DNA of 23,323 bases from Rhizophagus sp. LPA8_4_AMF. Its lineage: Eukaryota > Glomeromycota > Glomeromycetes > Glomerales > Glomeraceae. The DNA is taken from the NCBI GenBank assembly GCA_021464525.1, contig JADRCO010001033.1, positions 1 through 23,323 of the forward strand. Reading direction: 5' to 3'. The translations under genes were made by a program, and so were the position numbers. Below the pieces are notes generated by a model. It was not told the origin of the DNA and ran no database searches. It saw nothing but the letters and a program-made list of their open reading frames with translations. Of the stretch, positions 1 through 10,015 are shown piece after piece (position 1 is the stretch's first letter; every line of letters starts with the position of its first letter).

Positions 1-95
1 GGCACTATGAATTTTAGTTAAAAAATTTGATCGGTCCTATTAGACCGATCGGTCCTAATCGGTCCAGTCCTAGGACCGGACCGTTAACATCCCTA
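1..95. mobile_element. Right end of a hAT-like MITE, cut by the window edge
   Basis: A block unlike its surroundings, built from repeated CGGTCC/GGACCG words and small palindromes such as GACCGATCGGTC. It ends in AACATCCCTA, the reverse complement of TAGGGATGTT, which is a typical hAT-type terminus. The same start (TAGGGATG) is seen in the complete element at 6845. The left end lies outside the window, so the expected 8-bp target duplication (ATTAGAAG at 96-103 would be the right copy) cannot be confirmed. Confidence 0.5.
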
Positions 96-124
96 ATTAG
101 AAGTAACAAGGATGATCATTTTAA

Positions 125-2310
125 TACGAGGAGGTAAAATTACAATTAGAAAAATTATGGGAAATAAAGCATATAAAAAAGCTTTTAACATCGTTAAAAA
201 GTAAAGAAAATTTATTTTTAGATGAATTGATTGAACACGATGGGAAAAAGTTATTTAAATGAAAACATTTATGTAATGAACAAAAGTCATCGAAAGGTAA
301 AATACCCAAGTGGTTTAAAGTTATTGAAGAGTTAGTAACAGAAGAAGATAGTAGATTTTAAAAAAGAGAATATTATATTGATATGGAAACCGTATGGAAT
401 AGAAATATGAAATACAATGAAGATATAGATGGAACTAAAAGAAACGAAATAATCACATGGAATAATGATATAGATACGATATTTTGTATTAATAAGAAAA
501 AAACGAATAATAAAAAATTTAAGAGAATGGGGATCCATATGGTAATCAAAAATCCTAACGAAAAAAATAACTCTCCTGAATTAATTAATTGCAAAGGATA
601 TAGTAAAAATATTAGACCTAAAAATAGAGATAATATGGGTTTTATTTATATAGAGAATGAAGTTAGTAGGAAATTAAATACATGAAAAGAAAATGAATAC
701 GTTAAACGTTTTGAAACGTATAATAATTTAATTTGAATAGTTTATTGAAAGAAGTTGATGATGACAATATTAGAGATATAGAATTTAACGAACGTATTGA
801 AGCTATAGATCAATATATTGATGCTGATAAAGAAGTATTAAATATTATTAAAAATAGTATTTTAATCGAAGAAGTAGATTCGATTAATAATGATGATATT
901 ATTAAAAATATTGATTTAAAAATAGTGGGAAACGTAATTTTAATCGAAACCACGAGCGAAAATTTGTTACTGAACTATTTATATATAGTCAAAATTTACT
1001 AAAGATTAATTTAAAGACTATAGTTATAACGATGGATGATGATATAATTCGTGCTAGTTTACGTATATTAATTATGGCGCTTTTACTAATAGATAAAAAT
1101 GCAAAGTTAAATTTAATTTGTGAAAGTAATGTTAAGAAAATTATAAATGAATTTATCAATCTTCAAAATGAACGTAGAAGATTGGATAATCGATATTATA
1201 CTGAACTCACTTTTATCGAATTTTGGTTAATGTTAAGATAAGGATAGGCCAAAATGATGAAATATTAGTAAAAGATAATATAGAGATTAAACGTCTAAAA
1301 GATAGTTTATCTAAAGTTAATCTTAAGAGTTTACAAGATTATACATTTACTATAATGTGGCGATCAAAGAGTTTAATCTATTTGGAATTCTTTATTAATA
1401 TTTGGCGCTTATAGAGATTGGGCTAAAAAGAAATCGGTTGTGAGACAAAAGAATATATTTATTCATAGTGAGACAGTAGAAGATTTATTTTATTATAATA
1501 TGTTAATTGAGATTGATTGGAATTTTACGCTAACGTTTATTAGTAATCGTAATAATACAAATAAGTTTGTAACAAATATGGAAGATTTATGAACGAGGCT
1601 ACAAGGTTAAAAATTTATTGAGAAAATTACCTACTTATTCGGTTTTGTATGAAAGAGAAACGAATAAAATTGATTCGAGTTTATGTATACGATGTGAAGA
1701 GGAGATAGAAACATGGGATCATGTATGGCTTTGTAGCAATAATGAATTAGGAATTAATGTTATTATTAAATCATTAATAGAAATTGAAAAAGAATATAAA
1801 GAATGTAATAACATGGATAAGTGGGAGTTATGTAAGAAAATTAATGCTGATTTTGTAGCGATTTGCAATGAACCGTCACGAATTATCATCAACCGATCGA
1901 AATCATGGGAGATTGTCAGAGAAGTTTTTAACAATAAATTTAATAATTTTACATCGAATCAGGAGATTAGAAATATCGTAAAGGAAATTTGAATGAGATG
2001 TTACGCAAATTTCAAAAAATTAATATGGATTAAACGATGTGAAGAAGTTATAGAAATAGAAAAGGAGTAAAGGCATACAGAAAAAGGATAAAAAAAGAAA
2101 AAGAATAAATCAAAATATTAATAATGATGCTGATGATGAACAAGCGATTACCAATTTAGCAGTAAATGGACAAGATTTTTAAAAGTACGGAAAGATAAAG
2201 CTAAAGTTTTAGAAAAAGACATTACAGAAGATAAAATGATGTTTAACGTCATGAGTAATTTAGCTATTAATAACTTTTGGCATTCCACGGTTAAAATTAA
2301 ATTAGCTTGA
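125..2310 (+). pseudogene. Decayed LINE-like ORF (3' part of a non-LTR retrotransposon)
   Basis: Coding-like sequence runs through changing frames for about 2.2 kb. The segments are about 134-360, 383-685, 733-1002 (very acidic), 1032-1241, 1223-1414, 1415-1610, 1618-1992 and a Lys-rich tail to about 2310. Frameshifts and in-frame stops separate them, so no product is expected. The best landmark is at 1618-1992: an LPTYSVLYERE stretch followed by C-x2-C-x8-H-x3-C (CIRC...ETWDHVWLC). This resembles the zinc-binding region after the reverse transcriptase/RNase H part of LINE-type ORFs common in Rhizophagus. No endonuclease or reverse transcriptase motif lies in the window; those would be 5' of position 1 or are lost. 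Several stops are TGA where the family probably has Trp (260, 683, 1590, 1990). Assignment to LINEs is from family memory. The domain could belong to another multicopy family, but decay and repeat origin look safe. Confidence 0.6.
1618..1992 (+). pseudogene. Zinc-binding C-terminal segment of the LINE-like ORF
   Basis: The longest undamaged stretch of the decayed element: 124 codons opening at a TTG codon, so it is a fragment and not a gene with its own start. It reads LPTYSVLYERE, then LCIRCEEEIETWDHVWLC (C-x2-C-x8-H-x3-C), then a charged helical region. The TGA ending it at 1990-1992 sits where the next residues (NEML) continue in frame, so the family probably has Trp there. The order LPT - Arg - CxxC - ETxxH - C is that of the zf-RVT-type domain at the C-terminus of many LINE polyproteins. 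Confidence 0.6.
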
Positions 2311-3313
2311 TAAATAATAGGTCAATAATACATAGATTATTTAGTTTAATTTATTAGGGTAGATATAATTAGATAGAACGGTTAGTTATAAGGCTTAAAG
2401 ATTTATTTCTTTTTTTCTTATGTATTTCTAAATAATTATGTATTCTATTTTGAATTATGATTAATAAAGGAATGCGTTACTAATTAAAAAATAATAATAA
2501 TAATAATGCTGATATTATAGATAAATTAATGAAATTTTATATCTCATATCTCATCTGAAAATTTCTGAAATACACTTAGTTAGATAACTATATTTGCATA
2601 ATCGTGTAAATGGTGTCGGACTTCCGGTCAGGGGATAAAAAATCAATGTAACTCCCGAATTTGTCGGCAAGATTATTTTCAATATAGTATACTTATTGTA
2701 CGATAATGTTTTTAATTCCTATGTATGTATTTTTTTGAGTAAAACGAATACAAGTGGTGTGAGGTCAACGTCATGCGTGGTGTATTACATAGAATTTCAC
2801 GTGTATGATTTGTAAGGACCAATGTGATAATCAATTTTGAAATTCACAGATATAAAAAAAAGTATAAATAAAATTTTTTATTCTTACGCGTTTCGCGTTA
2901 AAACATAAACATTTTTTTAAAAATTATTAAAATAGATAGTTTTTTATTAATAAAATCAAGCGACAACTTCTATTATAAAAAGATGTCATCCATAGAGATT
3001 AACAAAGAATAAATTATATACGAAGAAGATTTAAATATGGAGGTAATTTATTATTTTACAGTGGTATATAGTTGTATATGTATTTATAACTATAATAAAA
3101 AATTCCATAAAAATAAATAAATAGATAAAATAGATATCTACGAAGTTTTTTTTTATTTTTAAAAAAAGCAGTTATGAAGCATACACCATACGCTTCAAAT
3201 GTTAATGCGTATACAAATAAAAGACTTTTTTGGTCATACACCACACATGTGGACGATCTTACATCACCTTACCGTATTTTTTTTATAAATACTAATAAAG
3301 AAATGCGTGTTAC
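2311..3313. other. Gene-poor AT-rich stretch
   Basis: No reading frame here looks like a gene. The minus-strand frame at 3056-3244 is low-complexity (Phe, Tyr, Leu, Lys) and matches no family I know. Words such as GTGGTGTG near 2756 and CCACACATGTGG near 3241 hint at an eroded inverted-repeat element, but the arms are too dissimilar to define ends. Confidence 0.5.
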
Positions 3314-3316
3314 TAA

Positions 3317-3563
3317 GGCCGTTCCAACTTGATTGTTTGTTTAGCGTCCAGATTTTCTGAAAGTTTGAGGGGGGAGGAGGTCTTCATAAACAAACTAAAT
3401 GAAATAAACATAATAAAACTTTGGAATTTCAGAAAATTTGATTTAAATTTAGAGAAGGCATTTAAACATATATGTTGTTAATGTTTATTAAAGCGGATTT
3501 TTAAAAAATAGAGGGGGGTGGGCCGGTGGGGTACGTTAAACAAACAATCAAGTTGGAACGGCC
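3317..3563. mobile_element. Harbinger-like (Tourist-type) MITE with 27-bp perfect TIRs
   Basis: The two ends are perfect inverted repeats of 27 bp (3317-3343 and 3537-3563), starting GGCCGTTCCAACTTGATTGT. The element is flanked by TAA on both sides (3314-3316 and 3564-3566), read as a 3-bp target duplication. A GG-starting TIR plus a TWA duplication is the PIF/Harbinger signature. The 247-bp body has no ORF, so it is non-autonomous and would need a transposase from elsewhere. A second, left-truncated relative lies near 21095-21257. Confidence 0.8.
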
Positions 3564-3656
3564 TAACAAAAAAAAAAAATATTTGTAACATAAGATCATC
3601 AAGAGATTGTCCATTACTCCTATTTAATTTTTTTTTTTTAAAAAAAAAAAGGAAAC

Positions 3657-4070
3657 ATGTTATCTCAAAGTGATATTCACGGAATTATATGTAAAAACTG
3701 TGATAAAATATATAGCAATATATTTTATATATGATGTACATTATACGTAAGTAAGAATTTAAAATATAATTACACAAACTGCTGGACTAATGGAAATGAA
3801 ACAATTGATGATTTTATTCAGGAAATGCAATTGAAAATTTATACATGGGATGATGTAGTCGAATGAATACCATATAACCAGTTCAATTATATTAAAAAGA
3901 TAAGTAAAAGTACTTTTGCTACAGCAATATGAAAGGATGGTTCATTATAATATAATTATGAAGAAAGAAAACAGGAAAGAAACCCTAATGAAAATGTTTT
4001 AAAAATGCTTAAATAATTATAATTTACAAAATGATATTAATAATGAGTTTTTAAATAATGTACAAGTTTA
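3657..4070 (+). pseudogene. Decayed N-terminal fragment of a TKL-like protein kinase (fragment 1)
   Basis: From an ATG at 3657 one frame can be followed for about 120 codons. It carries the N-terminal C-x2-C (CKNC), NCWTNGNE, the IDDFIQEMQLK helix, and then the start of the kinase domain (IPYNQFNYI and a degraded Gly loop, KISKSTFA). The frame contains TGA at 3732-3734, 3864-3866 and 3930-3932. In related Rhizophagus kinases these positions are Trp (W before C, EW-IPY, AIW-KDG). A TAA follows near 3948. After a one-base shift near 4000, a segment like the start of the next kinase helices (CLNNYN...NNEFLNNV) runs to about 4066, followed by an intron-like stretch. No catalytic loop follows. Non-functional; family assignment is from memory. 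Confidence 0.65.
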
Positions 4071-4184
4071 ATTTCTTTTGTTTTTAATTTTTTAAAAGTA
4101 TTTTTTTATTAAATTGACTTTTAATTATATTTTAATAGGTTAGAGAATATATATCCTAAAGTATATGGAATCCAGATAAAAAGT

Positions 4185-4540
4185 TAGGCATCAGTGTAAG
4201 AACTGCGGCGAAATATATAAGATTCATAATATAAGTGGTGTAGATCATAATATTAAACAAAATTTTGCAAACTGAGGATTGACGAATTTATTCAAAAAAT
4301 GCAACTGAAATTGAGAGTCATTATCGTTATGACATAATTGTTGAATGAATAATACCTTATGATCAGTTTAGTAATATTAAAGAGATAGGTAAAGGTGGGT
4401 TTTCAATATTTTATTCAGCAATATGGAAAGATGGTTCATTAGAATATGTAAGTGATGAAATGGAATTAGAAAGAACTATACCTAATAAATAAGTTGCTTT
4501 AAAGTGCTTACATAATTCACAAAGGTATGAGATTTACTTT
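4185..4540 (+). pseudogene. Decayed N-terminal fragment of a TKL-like protein kinase (fragment 2)
   Basis: A second copy of the same kinase start, directly downstream of fragment 1. It has CKNCGEIY, NFAN followed by TGA (4273-4275), and IDEFIQKMQLK in a shifted frame. Then comes E-TGA (4346-4348) before IPYDQF, a well-preserved Gly loop (EIGKGGFSIFYSAIWKDG), and VALKCLHNSQ with the putative ATP-binding Lys, preceded by a TAA. At least two frameshifts and several stops rule out a product, and the catalytic half of the domain is missing. It abuts fragment 1 with no intact spacer, as expected from an unequal exchange or an old tandem duplication. The intact F-box gene begins about 230 bp further on. 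Confidence 0.65.
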
Positions 4541-4614
4541 CTTTAATCTAGTAGTAGTAGTGTTTGATGCTCGACATAAATTTGCACATGAATTTTTACA
4601 GTGCCGATCTTCTG

Positions 4615-4665
4615 AAAACTGATTGGTTAAAATTATGTTTCCTTGTTATCTATAAATGGAATAGG
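4615..4665 (+). promoter_or_regulatory. Conserved core promoter of F-box copy A
   Basis: GATTGGTTAA (4621-4630; ATTGG is an inverted CCAAT box) is followed by CCTTGTTATC and TATAAATGGAATAGG (TATA box 4651-4657). The ATG is 117 bp downstream of the TATA. The same block with similar spacing precedes F-box copy B (18886-18930), whereas the 5' leaders between block and ATG differ. Conservation of an island within diverged sequence supports a promoter role; activity is inferred. Confidence 0.55.
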
Positions 4666-4767
4666 TGTATCACCTAATCACAAGAAAATAACTCCGAGAA
4701 ATAAATTTATCCTAATTTAAATAATTTTAAAAACAATTTCTCCCCTTTTTCTTTCTTCATTTGCAAT

Positions 4768-6501
4768 ATGGCTTGCTCAAAAGTATTGTTAGGAAATTTT
4801 CCCGAATTAACAGATGATATTATACAATACTTTCAGGATGACATTCCAACATTACGTTCATGTATTTTAGTTAATAGATTTTGGTGTCAAATTGCAATTC
4901 CATTATTATGGAAAGACCCGTTTTCAATGAAAAATCCTAAAAACTTTCACTTTATTGAAATTTACTTGCATAAAATAAATGAAAAAGACAAAACACAATT
5001 AAATAGATGTGGAATTAATAATAATATATTCCCTTCAAAAACATCATTTAATTATTCCAATTTTATTAAATGTATAAATACACGAAACATGTGTTCCATT
5101 ATTATAAATTGGTTTAAAATTAACAATACGTTTACCTGTTCAAAAGGACGTATTTTTTTATTATTAATTAAAGTATTTATTGAAAATGAAGCTAAATTAC
5201 ATACTTTTGAAATTGAAATTTCATTTAACTACCTTATGAGCAGAAAATTTTTTAATTCTATTTTTAAATTAATCTTACAAAATCCAAAATTCATTAATAA
5301 TATAAAAAATTTAAAACTTCATTTTAATGAAGAAATTATAAAATATAAATTTGATTATAATTTTTTAAAATGTTTTTATTATCATTGCAATTTAATTTCA
5401 TCACTTTATATTAGATTTTCAAATTATGAAAGTTTTAATCATAATTACATGACAATTGAAAACCAATTATCACAAATTATTAATTCACAAAAAAATCTTG
5501 AAAAAATTATTTATACACGTAATAAATATATACATTCTTATCCACCAACAGGTTATTATATACCATTATATAATAGTATCATAAGTGGTTCTAATAGTTC
5601 AAAATCTTTAAAGATAATTATATTTCATAAAATTGATTTTAGAAATATATTACATATAAAAGAGACATTTGAACAATTAAATGTTTTAGAATCTATTAAT
5701 ATACTTGATTGTCTTATTTTTAATTCTAATTTTATTCAACAAATCATTGATCTTAACAAACCATTTAAATTAATATCTTTGTTTATAATCAATGAAGATG
5801 AGTTGCATATGAGGGATGAAAATAGAATTTTAAATATTGAATTAGTGCAATTATTATTCCAAAAAGTTGGGGAATATTTAGAAAATCTTGTATTTGACCC
5901 AATTTTAAATGATTTATTAAAATGCAGAATACTAGAATATGTTAATATTTATTGTAAGAGAATTAAATTTTTTGATATATATGCATATAGTATTCAGAAA
6001 GCTCATATTGCATTAGATTCAGTCAAAATTTTTGGACAAACCCTTAATTATCTTTCCATATATGTTTCCATTCCAGATGATAAAATAAGTGAATCTATAA
6101 TAAAAATATTATTTTTAAAATTAGCACATGTTCTTCCTTGTAAGTTAGAATATTTGAATTTATTTTCTAGGACTCAGATTGAAAAAAACACTTGGGAAGC
6201 ATTTTTAAAAAATTTAAAACGTATTTTTATTAAGAAATTATTATTCAAAATTAATAATTCACTTGATGATATTTTACCATTTATTAAGGAATATATTATG
6301 AAAGAAAAAAGGACTGAATATTTAGCTATTGAAGGACATAAAAAATTCTTCGTAAGTGCATATAATGGTGTAGGTTACAGTAAAAAAGAGTTTTTTATTA
6401 CAACAGATGAATTGAAGGAATTTGAATCATATAACATTAAAGTTAAAGAATATAATAATTTATATATTAATGCTTATGAATTTATAGATGAGATGTATTA
6501 G
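4768..6501 (+). CDS. F-box protein, copy A (577 aa)
   Basis: Intact, intronless. Residues 12-52 form an F-box (PELTDDIIQYF, a CILVNRFWC core, then IAIPLLWKDPF). In F-box proteins this part binds Skp1 and docks the protein to an SCF ubiquitin ligase. The rest lacks sharp motifs but is rich in Leu/Ile/Asn/Lys with repeated LNYLSIY, LEYLNL and LKNLKRIF-like units, consistent with degenerate leucine-rich repeats for substrate recognition. That reading is inferred from composition and family habit. The start at 4768 is the first ATG after the conserved TTCATTTGCAAT leader and matches copy B. Residues 1-235 are identical to copy B; the remainder differs strongly. A TATA/CCAAT promoter lies upstream, and an AATAAA at 6632 could serve polyadenylation. 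The substrate is unknown. Confidence 0.9.
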   Translation: MACSKVLLGNFPELTDDIIQYFQDDIPTLRSCILVNRFWCQIAIPLLWKDPFSMKNPKNFHFIEIYLHKINEKDKTQLNRCGINNNIFPSKTSFNYSNFIKCINTRNMCSIIINWFKINNTFTCSKGRIFLLLIKVFIENEAKLHTFEIEISFNYLMSRKFFNSIFKLILQNPKFINNIKNLKLHFNEEIIKYKFDYNFLKCFYYHCNLISSLYIRFSNYESFNHNYMTIENQLSQIINSQKNLEKIIYTRNKYIHSYPPTGYYIPLYNSIISGSNSSKSLKIIIFHKIDFRNILHIKETFEQLNVLESINILDCLIFNSNFIQQIIDLNKPFKLISLFIINEDELHMRDENRILNIELVQLLFQKVGEYLENLVFDPILNDLLKCRILEYVNIYCKRIKFFDIYAYSIQKAHIALDSVKIFGQTLNYLSIYVSIPDDKISESIIKILFLKLAHVLPCKLEYLNLFSRTQIEKNTWEAFLKNLKRIFIKKLLFKINNSLDDILPFIKEYIMKEKRTEYLAIEGHKKFFVSAYNGVGYSKKEFFITTDELKEFESYNIKVKEYNNLYINAYEFIDEMY

Positions 6502-6690
6502 TGATATGTATAATGTATTTTCATAATTAATATTTACTATATCTATTAAGGGCATTATTATTATATATATATTTCATTTTAGAATTCAATTTATAGCAGA
6601 ATAAAAGTTTATTGGATTTATGGATTTAAGAAATAAAACATTATTTTTATATGATTAATTTGTATTATCTTCCCATTCTACTGAAGGTAT
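6502..6690 (+). other. 3' flank/UTR of F-box copy A, homologous to copy B
   Basis: After the TAG, the sequence stays recognisably similar to the 3' flank of copy B (20731-20880). Shared blocks include TTCATAAT, ATATCTATTAAGGG and TGATTAATTTGTATT. AATAAA at 6632-6637 is a plausible polyadenylation signal. This marks the approximate right edge of the duplicated unit. Confidence 0.5.
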
Positions 6691-6844
6691 TTGCAAAAAA
6701 AATTTCGTCTATTTGTATTTTCCCCCTACAATACCTTACAAATATATGTTACATAAAATTTAAATCTTATCTATTTGTTTATTATTATTTGACAATTTTG
6801 GCTTGGTAATATACTGTACATTTTAACCAAAAATATATAATTGT

Positions 6845-7074
6845 TAGGGATGGGGAGCGACTCGAGCAACTCATTTCGGTTCTGAACTGATACTATTTGA
6901 GGAGCCGAGTTGAGTCAGCTCGAGTCAGCTTATCCATTTCAGTTCCATTTCGGCTCTTGGTCAGAACTGAGTCTGTTCTTATCAAAATTTGTCAGAGCCG
7001 ATTCGAACCGAAATGCCGAAGCGGATTCCTAAAGTCGAGTCAAGTCGACTCACGTGGGTCGATCCTCATCTCTA
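6845..7074. mobile_element. hAT-like MITE, 230 bp, with 8-bp target duplication
   Basis: The direct repeat ATAATTGT occurs at 6837-6844 and 7075-7082. Between the copies the element begins TAGGGATGGGGAGCGACTC and ends with the inverted counterpart TAGAGATGAGGATCGACCC (15 of 19 positions agree). An 8-bp duplication with TAGGG-type ends is the hAT signature. The interior is GC-richer than the surroundings, full of GAGTCGAG/CTCGAGTC-like palindromic words, and has no genuine gene. The open frame at 6897-7094 runs out through its right end and starts at TTG. Confidence 0.8.
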
Positions 7075-7304
7075 ATAATTGTATATATAAATAGATTACT
7101 GTATAATAAATAAGAATCAACAATTATTATTGGTTAATGTTATATGACTAATATAAATAACAAAACTTAGTTTATCTTTCAAAATAACGTTAAACTTTGC
7201 AATCTAAAAGACTGGCAAGAACCTTGTTGTTAATAAATGTTTCAGTCAAATACTCCAAAATAACTACAATATTTGGTGTGAAGTTGCAGTTTATCGCTAT
7301 TATA

Positions 7305-8016
7305 AACTACCCTAGCAACACCGGCAATTTTTGCACAGATGTCACATATCATATAATAATAATCACGTGTCTGTGATTGATTTGTTTATTCATAAATCAA
7401 AATTACACACAAAAATTTTTCTTCTCTTTTTTTTCTTACTAATTACATGAAAGGTAATTATTTTTTACTATTCATAAAACGTTTTTAATATTTTCTTTAT
7501 TTTTTTTTTTACAGAAATATCAAACTTTTTGGGCAAACCTAGGTAATAATTAGGAGAAGAAAGTCGTTTCATTTTATTTTTATTTAAGAAACGTTTTTAC
7601 CATTTTTTCTCTATTTATAATTACTACCTCCTTTTTTTTGTTTATTTTCTCAGTTTATGGAGACTTTATTTATGTTTTTTTATTTTTTCTAGAGAACGCG
7701 CATGTATTTTTCTATTTCTTTTAAAGATTTTTTTAGTATTAAGTGCAAATAATTTTACATTATGATAATAAAACCATATAAATATAATAATAAGTATATT
7801 TTTTTATTAAATTTTAACAAGTATCAAAAGTTTTAAATATTTCCAATTTTTTTTGTTTTTAAAGTTCAAGTTAAAGAAAATTTTTTATGTTTTTTAAAGA
7901 ACGCGTATTTCGTGAAAAAAATTCTGAGACAAAAAATTGTAACATCACAGACACGTGATTAATAATATGTGATATGTGACATCTGTGCAAAAATTGCCGG
8001 TGTTGCTGGGGTAGTT
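7305..8016. mobile_element. MULE-like non-autonomous element with 73-bp TIRs and 9-bp target duplication
   Basis: GCTATTATA is directly repeated at 7296-7304 and 8017-8025. Inside are long inverted repeats, 7305-7377 and 7944-8016, beginning AACTACCC(T/C)AGCAACACCG and agreeing at 69 of 73 positions. Long TIRs with a 9-bp duplication fit Mutator-like elements. The 566-bp interior is T-rich and carries no transposase frame. It contains imperfectly repeated words (AAACGTTTTTA; GAACGCG). Family assignment rests on end structure only. Confidence 0.75.
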
Positions 8017-8025
8017 GCTATTATA

Positions 8026-8492
8026 CTTAAAGTTGAATCGCCAATAATCTCCTAATAAAACACGATGAAAATGAAAAAATAAATTACAAAAGTAATATGG
8101 AAGTAGCTTGGCATGATGCGTCATATAAATTCAATGTAAACGTAATTTTATTATAATTGATCGACAAGGCGCAGTTTCAACTAAATCGATAATAATCTTT
8201 ATTTAATATACAAATTACTAAAAATAAAATATAAATTCTGTAAATATACATAAAAAAATTAACTAAAATTACAAATAAATCTCAAATTTGAAAAAGAAAG
8301 TTGTTAATGATGGTTGACATTTAGATTTTATCGTTTTACAAAATCCTTTTCTTCGTTTAAAATTCTACTAGTTCTTAAATAGATAATCACTTTTTAATGA
8401 CCTATATGTACTAGAAATTAAACAATTTTCTAAAATAATTTTTAAAATTTAATTTAGTATCAAGAATAAGAAAAAAAAATAAAGTCAAATTA
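8026..8492. other. AT-rich intergenic stretch
   Basis: Lies between the MULE-like element and the 3' end of the minus-strand kinase gene. I see no open frame, repeat pair or structured element. It may hold the kinase 3' untranslated region. Confidence 0.4.
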
Positions 8493-10015
8493 TTATTTAC
8501 CTAAACTTTCACTTAGCACTATTTTATTATCATCCTTGATATTACTATTATTAATTATAATTTTTGAACTCAAATCATCTTGATTTAAAATTTCGTTTAA
8601 ATTTGAAGAAAAATCAATTTTCCTACTTATATAACAAGATGATGGATGATTTTGAATAACAGCTTCATTATCTGTAAAAAGAATTTTATTTTTATTTAAA
8701 AATATTAATCAAAATCAAAATAGATTTACTATTTCTTTACCTGCTGGTACAAGTACTCTTCTATAGTTATAAAAAGACAATTAATTTCTCCATTTATCAA
8801 AATATTTAACTAGTTCTTTAGTGGTTGGCCTTTTATTTGGATCAAAATCCCAACATCTTTGCATTAATTCTATATATTCAACCTCTGTGCAGTCAATGAT
8901 CTTTGGTCTTAATCCTTGACATATATCTAGGGAAAGTCTAAAGTCTATTAAAAGCAGGAACACTGAACATCATTTCCCACATTATAATACCAAAGGAATA
9001 TATGTCGGAAGCTTTGGTGTATTGATTTCCACGTAGTACTTCAGGAGCAATATAAGGAATTACTCCATAAATTTCTTTAGACTTAGTATGTCTATCTGCT
9101 GGTTGGCTTAATCCAAAATCACTTATACAAGCAAAATTATTATTAAATAAAAGTATATTCCCACTATGGAGATCTCCATGAACTAAATTACATCTATGTA
9201 ATGCTGAAAGTGATTCAGCTACAAAATATAAATTTTCATACTTGTCAGATGGATTGTATTTCTTTATCGTTAGATTGGATCTTAAATCACCAAGTTTCAT
9301 ATGTTCCATTACAATCATATAATTTAACGTTTCTGTGTCTTGAGTAATTCCATATAATTGCATTGAATAAGTATAATTATCTTTAACAGAATGTAAAAAG
9401 CTTAAATAGTTTTTCCACTAAAAATAAACAAACATATTAAGTTTAAACTTGTAAATAAATAATTTTACACCAGCAGTTTATATAAAAAATTCACCCCATT
9501 TAAAAAATTATCATTAATATTTGAGGAATTATTTAAAAGTTTTAGTACGATATGCCTTCCAAATTTTTCATTTTTATTAAGAGGAGACTTAATATTTTCT
9601 TTACTTGAATCTTCGTAATCTTTATCATTAATGATAACTGGTCCATATATACTACTAAATACTCTCTCCCATTGTTGAGCTTTACTATCCCATTTTTTAA
9701 CGTATCCAGTTAACAAAATTGCTTTATAAACAATACTGAATCCACCTTGAACGAGGTATTTTATGTTTCTAAAACGATTATAAGGATACCATTCTAAAAC
9801 TTCATGACGGTTTCTTGCTTTTAACTGAGAATCTTGTATAAACTTATCTATAAACTTATTACCACTAGTCCACTTATCGAAACCCCGCTGAAGCCGTTTG
9901 GAATTGCAACTTCGGCACCAATGCCAATGGGTTTTCGGTTGTTTACAATCAGTGCATAGTCCATATTTTTATTAACTATTTTTTTTTCATACACACATAA
10001 ATTATTTTCAGGCAT
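8493..10015 (-). pseudogene. TKL-like protein kinase gene, three exons, with lesions
   Basis: Read on the minus strand. Exon 1 (to 9471) carries C-x2-C pairs (CTDC, CRSC), a KWTSGN motif, EWYPYNRF, the Gly loop QGGFSIVYKA and an HIVLKLL Lys. A 53-bp GT-AG intron (9470-9418) joins exon 2 in frame. Exon 2 has HGDLHSGNIL (catalytic Asp), DFGLSQPADRHTK, APEVLRG, DIYSFGIIMWEM and RCWDFDPNKRPT. A second intron (8740-8672) joins a tail exon ending at 8493 (YISRKIDF, LNEILNQ), typical of Rhizophagus kinases. Lesions: no in-frame ATG, since the ATG at 10015 is out of frame with exon 1, probably through the A9 run at 9979-9987; a frameshift with a small loss near 8940-8960, between subdomains IX and X; and TAA at 8781-8783 before further in-frame tail coding. 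All core catalytic residues survive, so decay is recent or some lesions are sequence errors. Substrate unknown. Confidence 0.8.

Noticed and set aside
121-594. Minus-strand frames (121-309, 332-538, 373-594)
   Set aside because: Phe/Ile/Ser-rich shadows of the AT-rich plus-strand LINE-like coding sequence.
260-4348. UGA read as Trp (recoded nuclear genes)
   Set aside because: The same frames also carry TAA stops and frameshifts, and the intact F-box genes use TGG for Trp, so decay is the simpler reading.
6897-7094. Open frame within the hAT-like MITE
   Set aside because: Starts at TTG, lies in palindromic MITE sequence and reads through its right end.
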